A DNA stretch of 18,275 nt from an uncultured Veillonella sp. (GTDB lineage Bacteria > Bacillota > Negativicutes > Veillonellales > Veillonellaceae). Positions 6,168-13,411 of this stretch are shown here, piece by piece. The stretch covers positions 1 to 18,275 of the forward strand of contig NZ_CALLVP010000004.1 of assembly GCF_938010505.1 (NCBI RefSeq). The letters run 5' to 3'. The first letter of the stretch is position 1; every line of letters begins with the position of its first letter. The position numbers and the translations under genes are program-made. The notes beneath the pieces are model-generated. The model saw nothing but the letters and a program-made list of their open reading frames with translations, did not search any database and had not been told where the DNA came from.

Positions 6168-7733
6168 ATGAGTATGTTCTGTTATCAATGCGAACAATCT
6201 GCAGCACCAGGTGGCTGTACTGTACAAGGTGTATGTGGTAAAACTGCACCAGTTGCTAACTTACAAGACGAATTAACTGCTGCCTTAGTTGGCTTGGCTC
6301 GCGCTTTAGACGTAAAGGGTCATACTAAAGAAGGTATCGATTATATTATGCGCGGTTTGTTCATGTGTGTAACAAACGTAAACTTCTCTGAAGACCGCGT
6401 TCAAGAATTCATTGACGAAGTGAATGCTTACCATGCAAAAGTGGACAGCGCTCAACAAAACTTTGATTGGGAACAATTGTGGAAAGGTGAAGAAGACATC
6501 GTATCCCTTCGTTCCACATTATTGTTAGGTATGCGCGGTATGGCTGCATACGCATGGCATGCTGCTCGCCTTGGCTTTCACGATGCTGATGTTGACGCTT
6601 GGTTCGTTAAAGGTATGGTAGAATTCGCTAAAGATCACAGCGCTGAAGAATGGCTTGATCTTTTGATGGAATTCGGTCATATAAACTTGAAATGTATGGC
6701 TGTTCTTGATAAAGCTAATACTGAAACATATGGTACACCTGTACCAACTACAGTTCCTTTGACTGTAGAACCAGGTCCTTTCATCGTTGTAACTGGTCAT
6801 GACCTTCATGACTTGAAACAATTATTGGAACAAACTGATGGTAAAGGTGTAAATATCTATACTCACGGTGAAATGTTGCCTTGCCACGCTTATCCTGAAT
6901 TGAAGAAACATCCTCAATTGAAAGGTAATTTCGGTACAGCATGGCAAAACCAACAAAAAGAATTTGTTGATGTTCCTGGCGCATTCTTGTTCACTACAAA
7001 CTGCATTATGCCACCAAAAGAAAACTACAAAGCTAATATCTTCACTACAGATATGGTAGGTTTCGATGGCTGTGCACATATCGAAGAAAAAGAAGATGGT
7101 ACTAAAGACTTCTCCGCAGTTATCAACCGTGCTATCGAATTGGGCGGCTACAAAGAAGCTCAAGAATTCACTGGTATCAACGGTGGTCATGAAGTAACTA
7201 CTGGTTTCGGTCATGGTACAGTATTGGGTATTGCAGATAAAGTAATTGATGCTGTGAAAGCTGGCGCAATCAAACACTTCTTCTTGGTAGGTGGTTGTGA
7301 TGGTGCTAAAGTAGGCCGTAACTACTACACTGAATTCGTTAAACAAACTCCAGATGATACTGTAGTATTGACATTGGCTTGTGGTAAATTCCGTTTCAAC
7401 GATATGAACATCGGCGAAATCGGTGGTATCCCTCGTATCCTTGATATGGGTCAATGTAACGATGCTTACTCTGCTATTCAAGTAGCAGTAGCTTTAGCTG
7501 GTGCATTTGAATGTGATGTAAACGACTTGCCATTGACATTGGTATTGTCCTGGTACGAACAAAAAGCAGTATGTATCTTGTTAACATTGTTGGCTTTGGG
7601 TATCCGTAACATTTACATCGGACCTTCCTTGCCTAAATTCTTCTCCAGCAATGTATTGAACATTTTGGTAGAAAAATTCCAATTACATCCAATTACAACT
7701 CCAGAAGCTGACATGAAAGCTATCTTGGGCTAA
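6168..7733 (+). CDS. hcp: Hybrid-cluster protein (hydroxylamine reductase), class I
   Basis: Hcp is a cytoplasmic Fe-S enzyme that reduces hydroxylamine in vitro and acts in nitric oxide and nitrosative-stress handling. The N-terminal motif C5-x2-C8-x8-C17-x5-C23 binds the conventional cubane cluster of class I proteins. All hybrid-cluster ligands are present: His211, Glu235, Cys279, Cys377 (the persulfide position), Cys405, Cys430, Glu464 and Lys466. Their spacings closely follow those I remember for the Desulfovibrio vulgaris enzyme. The length, 521 residues, is normal. The ribosome site AAAGGAGG is near perfect and codon choice suggests high expression. It stands alone, divergent from a Crp/Fnr regulator. 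No separate NADH:Hcp reductase (Hcr) gene lies beside it, which is usual for class I forms in anaerobes. Confidence 0.97.
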   Translation: MSMFCYQCEQSAAPGGCTVQGVCGKTAPVANLQDELTAALVGLARALDVKGHTKEGIDYIMRGLFMCVTNVNFSEDRVQEFIDEVNAYHAKVDSAQQNFDWEQLWKGEEDIVSLRSTLLLGMRGMAAYAWHAARLGFHDADVDAWFVKGMVEFAKDHSAEEWLDLLMEFGHINLKCMAVLDKANTETYGTPVPTTVPLTVEPGPFIVVTGHDLHDLKQLLEQTDGKGVNIYTHGEMLPCHAYPELKKHPQLKGNFGTAWQNQQKEFVDVPGAFLFTTNCIMPPKENYKANIFTTDMVGFDGCAHIEEKEDGTKDFSAVINRAIELGGYKEAQEFTGINGGHEVTTGFGHGTVLGIADKVIDAVKAGAIKHFFLVGGCDGAKVGRNYYTEFVKQTPDDTVVLTLACGKFRFNDMNIGEIGGIPRILDMGQCNDAYSAIQVAVALAGAFECDVNDLPLTLVLSWYEQKAVCILLTLLALGIRNIYIGPSLPKFFSSNVLNILVEKFQLHPITTPEADMKAILG

Positions 7734-7756
7734 TAGGATCTATTAATCTGTTAACC

Positions 7757-7795
7757 ACAGTCCTATGTCCCCTCTCTTTTATGATTTAGGACTGT
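7757..7795 (+). other. Hairpin in the hcp 3' region
   Basis: ACAGTCCTA (7757-7765) and TAGGACTGT (7787-7795) are perfect complements around a 21-base loop. No T-run follows directly. It may protect the 3' end or assist the terminator 12 bases further on. Confidence 0.5.
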
Positions 7796-7806
7796 TGTTA
7801 TAAATA

Positions 7807-7841
7807 ACGCACCTTGGGTTCGCCTAAGGTGCGTTTTTTTT
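7807..7841 (+). terminator. Rho-independent terminator of hcp
   Basis: A 12-bp stem (ACGCACCTTGGG at 7807-7818 with CCTAAGGTGCGT at 7823-7834, one G-U pair) is closed by a TTCG tetraloop and followed by a T-run. Confidence 0.96.
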
Positions 7842-7852
7842 GCTATTTTTGT

Positions 7853-8041
7853 GAAAGCTATCTGTTAGATTTTGTATATTGATGGGGCCCGACATTATTA
7901 CGACAACTAGATTACTAATGGGCACCACCTATCTCATGCCTCCATACGACGCGTAAGTCGGCCCTCAATAGGTGGTGCCCATTAGTAAAACGTTTGAGGA
8001 ACATAAGTCCCATCAATATATTACTCCTTTGGATAGCTTTC
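7853..8041. repeat. 189-bp imperfect palindromic element
   Basis: Three nested pairs of inverted arms share one axis. The outer arms are GAAAGCTATC (7853-7862) and GATAGCTTTC (8032-8041). The middle arms are TATATTGATGGG (7875-7886) and CCCATCAATATA (8009-8020). The inner arms are 21 bases (7912-7932 and 7968-7988), with no mismatch. The apex holds a small CGAC/GTCG hairpin (7947-7960). No reading frame and no T-run are present, and I see no target duplication at the ends. It could be a non-autonomous mobile element (MITE-like), an extragenic palindrome or a structured RNA. A partial copy lies just downstream. Confidence 0.75.
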
Positions 8042-8084
8042 TCATAAATAGTAGTTGGAGAGGGGAGTGGTGCAATGGTTGCCT

Positions 8085-8156
8085 CGACGCGTTTCGGTCC
8101 TCAATAGGTTGTGCCCGTTGGTAAAAGGTTAGTAGAAAATTAGTTCCATCAATATA
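8085..8156. repeat. Degenerate direct copy of the right half of the palindrome
   Basis: This segment aligns with 7947-8020, from CGACGCGT through CCTCAATAGGT and GTGCCC to CCATCAATATA, with scattered substitutions and two bases missing (roughly three quarters identical by eye). Weaker similarity seems to run on to about 8180. A matching left arm is not evident, so this copy cannot form the full structure. Confidence 0.7.
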
Positions 8157-8228
8157 CAAACTTTTAGAACAGCGTTCACAAGAACAATAGTCCTCTGTAG
8201 GAAAACAAATATGTCTCTAATGTGCATA

Positions 8229-8258
8229 TAGACATTTATCAATATTGATTGTTATACT
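8229..8258 (+). promoter_or_regulatory. Promoter of sdaAB-sdaAA with palindrome in the spacer
   Basis: TAGACA (8229-8234), 18 bases, then TATACT (8253-8258) form a good sigma-A-type promoter about 50 bases before the sdaAB start. The spacer contains the perfect 12-bp palindrome ATCAATATTGAT (8238-8249), a place where a bound protein would block polymerase. An inverted pair ATGTCT (8211-8216) and AGACAT (8230-8235) also overlaps the -35 box. Confidence 0.55.
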
Positions 8259-8309
8259 ATAGGTAAGTAAGAACTTTCTCACATTATTTGTGTGTATGTA
8301 GAGGCATAT

Positions 8310-8972
8310 ATGAATAGTATTTTTGATATTATAGGACCTATCATGATTGGTCCGTCTAGTTCGCATACAGCGGGGGCTGCTCGGCTAGGTAAGATGGCGC
8401 GTTGTATTTTTCGTTCTACTCCTAAAAAGGTAGATTTAACTTTATATGGATCTTTTGCAAAAACATACAAAGGTCATGGTACGGATCGTGCCTTGATTGG
8501 TGGTCTATTGGGTTATAAAGAAGATGATAAAAATATTCGCATTGCTCATGAAATAGCGAAAAAAGAGGAGATGGAGTTTGCTTTCATCGAGTCTCCTTTA
8601 GATGTAGGCCATCCGAATGTGGTGCGTTTTGATATGTATGATGACCATAACCGCCATATGACTGTTATTGGTCGCTCTCTCGGTGGTGGTCAGATTATGA
8701 TTACCGAAGTAGATGGAAATGATATGTCCATTACAGGTGATGAGTTTACGCTCGTTGTGTTCCATGAGGATAGACCTGGTGCGATTTCTCTTGTTAGTCA
8801 AGCATTGAGCGAGTCTGATATTAATATTGCTACGATGCGCGTATTCCGTAAGGGCAAGCACAAGGATGCGGTTATGGTTATTACTACGGATACAGTAGTA
8901 AATCCTATTACGGTTCAGTTTATGCGCGAGTGTCCAGGGATTCAAGATGTTATGACCTTTGAAGCGTTATAG
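8310..8972 (+). CDS. sdaAB: L-serine dehydratase, iron-sulfur type, beta subunit
   Basis: This is the small subunit of the oxygen-sensitive [4Fe-4S] L-serine dehydratase, which converts serine to pyruvate and ammonia. The hallmark IGPSSSHTAGAARLG lies at residues 13-27, and a C-terminal ACT-type regulatory domain spans about 144-220 (starting DEFTLVVFHEDRPGAISLV). It is 220 residues long, normal for the two-subunit form. I place the start at ATG 8310, since family members begin close to MxxFDIIGP and GAGG (8301-8304) is 5 bases upstream; an in-frame GTG at 8292 lacks a ribosome site. The alpha subunit follows after 11 bases, with its ribosome site next to this stop codon. Serine degradation gives pyruvate for fermentation. 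Confidence 0.95.
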   Translation: MNSIFDIIGPIMIGPSSSHTAGAARLGKMARCIFRSTPKKVDLTLYGSFAKTYKGHGTDRALIGGLLGYKEDDKNIRIAHEIAKKEEMEFAFIESPLDVGHPNVVRFDMYDDHNRHMTVIGRSLGGGQIMITEVDGNDMSITGDEFTLVVFHEDRPGAISLVSQALSESDINIATMRVFRKGKHKDAVMVITTDTVVNPITVQFMRECPGIQDVMTFEAL

Positions 8973-8983
8973 GAGAGCGAATA

Positions 8984-9856
8984 ATGAGTTATGCATATGA
9001 TACAATTGCAGATATTATTCGCCTAGCTGAGGAAAATAATATTTCCTTTGGCGATGTAGTACTGCGCTATGAATTAGAAAATTATGATCGCAATGAAGAA
9101 GCGGTTATTCGAGAAATAGAGAATCGTTTAGATATTTTTGAAAGCTCCATTCAAGACGGTATAGCTTATACGGAAAAAACGGCTTCTGGTATGTCGGGTG
9201 GTCAAGCAGCACAGCTTAATGGTCAAGCGCCGCGTTTTATGAGTGACATCGCATATAAGGCGATGACGTATGCTATTGCCGTAAACGAGGCTAATGCAAA
9301 GATGTTCCGCATTGTTGCTTGTCCTACGGCTGGCTCTTGTGGTGTTATGCCTGGTGCTGTGAAAGCAGTGGCTGATCACTACCAATTAGATAGAGCCACA
9401 GTTGTAAAAGGCTTCTTAGCTGCGTCCGGTATTGGCAATGTTGTGGCAAATCGCGCTTGTGTTGCTGGTGCTGTTGGTGGTTGCCAAGCCGAAATCGGTA
9501 CAGCGGCGTGTATGGCAGCAGGGGCTATCGTCGAAATGATGGGTGGATCACCACGTCAAGTAGGTCATGCCATCGCATTGTGCATGAAAAATCTATTGGG
9601 GCTTGCTTGTGATCCGGTGGCGGGACTCGTAGAGGTACCATGTGTTAAACGTAATGGCTTCTATGCAGTTCATGCTATTACTGCATCTGAAATGGCGTTA
9701 ATGAATATTGAAAGTCAAATTCCACCAGATGAAGTCATCGAAGCGATGAATAATATAGGTCGCGCTATGCCGGCAGCATTGCGTGAAACAAGTGATGGCG
9801 GTCTTGCGGTAACACCGACAGGTACAGCTATTGCGGAAAGAGTGCAATCCTTATAA
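8984..9856 (+). CDS. sdaAA: L-serine dehydratase, iron-sulfur type, alpha subunit
   Basis: This is the catalytic partner of SdaAB, 290 residues long. It carries CPTAGSCG (113-120), NRACVAGAVGGC (156-167) and ACDPVAGLVEVPC (208-220). Cys167, Cys209 and Cys220 have the same spacing (42 and 11) as the three cluster cysteines I recall for the Legionella pneumophila enzyme, so they are the probable [4Fe-4S] ligands. The ribosome site GGAGAGCG overlaps the sdaAB stop region, indicating coupled translation. The stop codon lies at the centre of the operon's terminator palindrome. Confidence 0.95.
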   Translation: MSYAYDTIADIIRLAEENNISFGDVVLRYELENYDRNEEAVIREIENRLDIFESSIQDGIAYTEKTASGMSGGQAAQLNGQAPRFMSDIAYKAMTYAIAVNEANAKMFRIVACPTAGSCGVMPGAVKAVADHYQLDRATVVKGFLAASGIGNVVANRACVAGAVGGCQAEIGTAACMAAGAIVEMMGGSPRQVGHAIALCMKNLLGLACDPVAGLVEVPCVKRNGFYAVHAITASEMALMNIESQIPPDEVIEAMNNIGRAMPAALRETSDGGLAVTPTGTAIAERVQSL

Positions 9857-9871
9857 GGATTGCACTTTTTT
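9841..9871 (+). terminator. Terminator overlapping the sdaAA stop codon
   Basis: AGTGCAATCCTTA (9841-9853) and TAAGGATTGCACT (9854-9866) form a perfect 26-base palindrome followed by T residues to 9871. The left arm is coding sequence for the last residues of SdaAA, and the TAA stop starts exactly at the axis. Confidence 0.92.
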
Positions 9872-9925
9872 CATGCTTTCATTTGTAGTAAAATAAAAGT
9901 TAGACTAGTTCAGAAAGGAGCGTGT

Positions 9926-11344
9926 ATGATGGAACAAGCAAATCGAATATTGACCGTATTAGAAGAAGCCGGTCATGAAGCCTATATCATAGGCGGCGCT
10001 GTGCGCGATATTTTGATGCATCAAAAGCCACATGACTTCGATATTGTGACGTCTGCACGTCCCGATACTGTCATTGATATTCTCCGTGGTCATAATATTC
10101 AAACGACAGACCTCGTAGGTAAATCTTTTGGCGTAGTGGTAGCTACATTAGAGGGAAAGCAATACGAAATTGCTACATATAGAACAGAGCGATATGGCGC
10201 AGATAGCCATCGCCCTGAAGAAATTATCTATGCCGATACCTTAGAAGAAGATGTATTGCGTCGTGACTTTACTGTCAACGGTATGGCTATGAACCGCTTT
10301 GGTGAGGTTATCGACCTCGTAGGCGGACGCCGAGATATTAAACATAAGACGTTACGCACCATTGGTAATGCGCAGGAACGTTTTGAAGAAGATGCATTGC
10401 GATTATTTAGAGCGTGCCGCTTTGTGGCGAAGTTGGATTTCTTGCCGAGTAAAGATCTATTAGAGGCTATGCCTAAGGCCTTTCATCGCGTCTCTGGTTT
10501 ATCCTTGGAGCGGGTGCGCAACGAAATTAATCGTCTCATGTTAGAGCCTGCTGTGGCAAAGGGTCTTGATGTCCTTGTTCAATCCCGTTTGGCAGAATGC
10601 TCTTGTCGCGTTGTAGAAAATGGTGTGGCTCGCGAGGTTCCTATCTTGCCCGAACTATATCATCTCGTGAATTTGCCCCAAGAAAAGGACTTTCACGAAT
10701 TCGATGGCTGGTACCATACATTAGCTGTTGTGTCCCATACGGAACCGGATTTGGTGCTGCGTTGGGGTGCTTTATTACATGATGTGGCAAAGGGAATGCC
10801 TGCGGTACGAGCTGTTATCAATGGTCGCCTCACAGATCGTGGTCATGATACACTAGGAGCGGAGATGACAGAAACGTTATTAACACGTCTAGGATATCCG
10901 AAGGCCTTTGTGCAACGAGTGGCGTGGATTGTGAAAAACCACATGCGCTTTCACTATTTCGTACAAAATGGCGATGCAAACGAGAAAAAATGGCTTCGTA
11001 AGGAAGCTCGCAGTGGCAAGTTCCGAGATAGCCAAATCATGCGCACTGCCTGGGAGCAATTAGCTAAGGTTTGTGCTGCCGATGTGTTAGGCTGTGGGAA
11101 ACCTTACTCATCTACAGATGGAACGTTAGCCTTTGGCGAATGTATGGCAGATCTTAGTTTAGAGATGCCTGTACATACAAAGGATCTAAATTATGACGAA
11201 CGAGTGATTAAACTCGCAGGGAAGCAAGTGGGGGAAGGATTGCAGTATTTATTGGGTCAGGTACAGAATGGGGTTGTTCCTAATGAACCAGATGCGCTAT
11301 ATGACGCATTAGACCATAAGTTACGCCGTCCAGTGGAGAAATGA
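9926..11344 (+). CDS. cca: CCA tRNA nucleotidyltransferase with HD domain
   Basis: This class II nucleotidyltransferase of 472 residues adds or repairs the CCA end of tRNAs. The head carries GGAVRD (23-28), the catalytic DFD (Asp37, Asp39), RRDFTVNGMA (112-121) and the EDALRLFRACR nucleotide-selection region near 160. A C-terminal HD domain includes HDVAKG (His285-Asp286), found in many CCA enzymes with added phosphatase or phosphodiesterase activity. I chose the ATG at 9926, which follows AAAGGAG closely; the frame stays open further upstream, but that part lies inside the sdaAA terminator. Pure poly(A) polymerase activity cannot be fully excluded. Since the tRNA genes here already encode CCA, repair may be its main role. 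The stop overlaps the next gene by 4 bases. Confidence 0.92.
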   Translation: MMEQANRILTVLEEAGHEAYIIGGAVRDILMHQKPHDFDIVTSARPDTVIDILRGHNIQTTDLVGKSFGVVVATLEGKQYEIATYRTERYGADSHRPEEIIYADTLEEDVLRRDFTVNGMAMNRFGEVIDLVGGRRDIKHKTLRTIGNAQERFEEDALRLFRACRFVAKLDFLPSKDLLEAMPKAFHRVSGLSLERVRNEINRLMLEPAVAKGLDVLVQSRLAECSCRVVENGVAREVPILPELYHLVNLPQEKDFHEFDGWYHTLAVVSHTEPDLVLRWGALLHDVAKGMPAVRAVINGRLTDRGHDTLGAEMTETLLTRLGYPKAFVQRVAWIVKNHMRFHYFVQNGDANEKKWLRKEARSGKFRDSQIMRTAWEQLAKVCAADVLGCGKPYSSTDGTLAFGECMADLSLEMPVHTKDLNYDERVIKLAGKQVGEGLQYLLGQVQNGVVPNEPDALYDALDHKLRRPVEK

Positions 11345-13311
11345 TGAATTTACTAAATAAAGCGTTGCGACGCATGAGTGGTTGGAGTCGTACCACCTGG
11401 TGTCTCGCCATTCTCATGACCGTTGCCTTAGTCCTCATAGGACGTTTGGCACAATTGCAGGTCTTCGATACGTTTGACCTAGAGAAGAAAAACTTATTAC
11501 AAGTTCAGGTGGATAGAAAATTACAATCGCCGCGTGGTACAATCTATGACCGTAATGGTAAGCCTTTGGCGATGAGTGTGGTTACAAAATCCTTGTATGC
11601 GGATCCAAAGATGATTAAACAGTCTCCTCAAGAGATTGCGGAACTCATTTCGCCGCATGTAACCATGTCAAAAGAAAATATCGTAAAAGCTCTACAAGAG
11701 GACACTGCATTTGTGTGGATTAATCGCATGATGGATGCAGACAAGTCTAAGGCGGTGGCACAAGTCATTAAGGATAACAATATAGTGGGACTTAACTTTG
11801 TTGAGGAGTCTAAGCGTTACTATCCAAATGGCGTACTTGCAGCTCAAATATTAGGTTTTGTTGGTACCGATGATAAGGGCCTCGATGGACTTGAAATGGT
11901 CCTTGACGATGAGTTAAAGGGTGGTGTACAGCAAGAAATCGTTGCCACAGACAACAAAGGTAATGCTATATTTGGTTCTGTATTGTCTAAGTTCTTACCT
12001 GATAAGGGTAAAAGCGTAACTTTAACGATTGATGCGACCATCCAATTTATTGCAGAACGAGCTCTTGATAAGGCGATGGCTGATACGGGGGCCAAACATG
12101 CGAGCGTTATCGTTATGGATCCTAAGACTGGTGAAATTCTTGCGATGGCAAATCGTCCAAGTTACGATCCTAACAATTATAACCAAAGTGGGGAAGAGGC
12201 TTTCAAAAATATCGCTGTTACTAATCTATATGAACCAGGTTCTACATTTAAACCAATCGTTGCATCTGCGGCTCTTGCATCAGGAAAGTGGAAATTAGAA
12301 ACAGTGTACAATGATAAAGGGGCCTTTGTAGCGAATGGGCATGTGATGAGAAACTGGAATGGTGAAGGTTATGGACCAGTTCGATTGCTAGATATCTTGA
12401 AGTATTCTATCAATACAGGTATGGCAGAAATTGGTACATTAACTGGTGCTGATATTCTATCTAAATACGTGCGCGATTATGGATTCGGTTCTGAAACAGG
12501 CATTGAATTACCTGGTGAAGGTGCAGGTATCTTATATAATCCAGAGGATATGAGTAAACTAGACGTAGCGACTATGTCTATCGGTCAAGGTATTGCGGTG
12601 ACCCCACTACAAATGGTACGTGCCTTTGGTGCCCTTGCTAATGGTGGTTCTATGATGCGTCCGCATATTATCAAGTCTTATAGCAATGCTCAAGGAGAAG
12701 TAACAAGTACTACCGAAAATACTGTAGTAGGTCAACCAGTGCCAGAGGAAACAGCAAAAACTATTGTAGATATCTTGGAGAAAGAGGTGTCTGAAGGTGG
12801 CGGTAACAAAGCGATGGTAGAAGGCTATCACTTTGGTGGTAAAACTGGTACGGCGGAAAAATTAGATACTAAACGCGGTGGCTATTTAGATGGTCAATAC
12901 ATTGCATCCTTTATCGGTTTTGGTCCTGTAGAAGATCCAAAATTTGTGGTTCTTGTAGTCATTGACGATCCGCAAAAAGGTTCTATTTATGGTGGTCAAA
13001 TTGCAGCGCCAGTATTTAAGGATATTGTGTTTCAACTTGTACGCTACTACCAATTGAGTCCATATGTTAAGGAAACTACTTCTGTAGCGGCTAAACCTAC
13101 CAATACATTGCCAGAACCGACTCCGTCTAGCGATGGTTCTGTAACATTGCCTAACTTTACGGGCTTTACCTATGGTGAGGTGCGCGACTGGTTACATAAG
13201 GCTGGTCTTGCGTTTAAACCTGATGGAACGGGTATTGCCGTTTCTCAAGATGAAAGTGGAGGCACTACTGTTACCGCCGGAACGGCAATTACAGTTCACT
13301 TTAGTAGATAA
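11341..13311 (+). CDS. Class B penicillin-binding protein (PBP2/SpoVD/FtsI type) with PASTA domain
   Basis: This is a septal or elongation transpeptidase that cross-links peptidoglycan outside the inner membrane. It has 656 residues: a membrane anchor at about 19-36, a dimerisation/pedestal region beginning RGTIYDRNGKPLAMS, and the transpeptidase domain. The three active-site motifs are Ser301-T-F-Lys304, Ser356-I-N and Lys501-T-G. A single PASTA domain occupies about 599-656 (TLPNFTGFTYGEVRDWL onward). PASTA domains in class B PBPs are typical of Firmicutes SpoVD/PBP2x proteins. It starts within the cca stop (ATGA overlap), so translation is probably coupled; an ATG one codon later is an equal alternative. 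The pairing with cca rather than a division cluster is notable. Confidence 0.92.
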   Translation: MMNLLNKALRRMSGWSRTTWCLAILMTVALVLIGRLAQLQVFDTFDLEKKNLLQVQVDRKLQSPRGTIYDRNGKPLAMSVVTKSLYADPKMIKQSPQEIAELISPHVTMSKENIVKALQEDTAFVWINRMMDADKSKAVAQVIKDNNIVGLNFVEESKRYYPNGVLAAQILGFVGTDDKGLDGLEMVLDDELKGGVQQEIVATDNKGNAIFGSVLSKFLPDKGKSVTLTIDATIQFIAERALDKAMADTGAKHASVIVMDPKTGEILAMANRPSYDPNNYNQSGEEAFKNIAVTNLYEPGSTFKPIVASAALASGKWKLETVYNDKGAFVANGHVMRNWNGEGYGPVRLLDILKYSINTGMAEIGTLTGADILSKYVRDYGFGSETGIELPGEGAGILYNPEDMSKLDVATMSIGQGIAVTPLQMVRAFGALANGGSMMRPHIIKSYSNAQGEVTSTTENTVVGQPVPEETAKTIVDILEKEVSEGGGNKAMVEGYHFGGKTGTAEKLDTKRGGYLDGQYIASFIGFGPVEDPKFVVLVVIDDPQKGSIYGGQIAAPVFKDIVFQLVRYYQLSPYVKETTSVAAKPTNTLPEPTPSSDGSVTLPNFTGFTYGEVRDWLHKAGLAFKPDGTGIAVSQDESGGTTVTAGTAITVHFSR

Positions 13312-13312
13312 T

Positions 13313-13341
13313 TAGAAATTATAGACAGTTCGTTATATAAT
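13313..13341 (+). promoter_or_regulatory. Candidate promoter for the folD-like/hyp operon
   Basis: TAGAAA (13313-13318), 17 bases, then a perfect TATAAT (13336-13341). It lies directly before an intrinsic terminator, so a transcript from here would have to pass through that hairpin to reach the folD-like gene. Confidence 0.35.
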
Positions 13342-13355
13342 AGAATAAGAGACTT

Positions 13356-13382
13356 AGGTGCCTCTCGGGAGGCACCTTTTTT
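13356..13382 (+). terminator. Rho-independent terminator after the PBP gene
   Basis: AGGTGCCTC (13356-13364), loop TCGG, GAGGCACCT (13369-13377), followed by T residues to 13382. It separates the cca-PBP unit from the downstream operon. Confidence 0.94.
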
Positions 13383-13411
13383 ATAAATAGTTTGAATGAA
13401 TGGAGATACTT

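Noticed and set aside
6822..7481. 219-codon minus-strand frame inside hcp
   Set aside because: It is antisense to a fully conserved Hcp, arises from strong codon bias, and shows no recognisable motif or ribosome site.
7853..8156. CRISPR array between hcp and sdaAB
   Set aside because: The repeats are one large palindrome plus a single degenerate half copy, without regular short repeats and unique spacers, and no cas gene is nearby.
8292..8309. GTG start for sdaAB at 8292
   Set aside because: No ribosome site precedes it, while ATG 8310 has GAGG at the right distance and gives the family's usual N-terminus.
9860..9925. Earlier start for cca at 9860
   Set aside because: It lies inside the sdaAA terminator, has no ribosome site, and adds residues not expected before the nucleotidyltransferase core.
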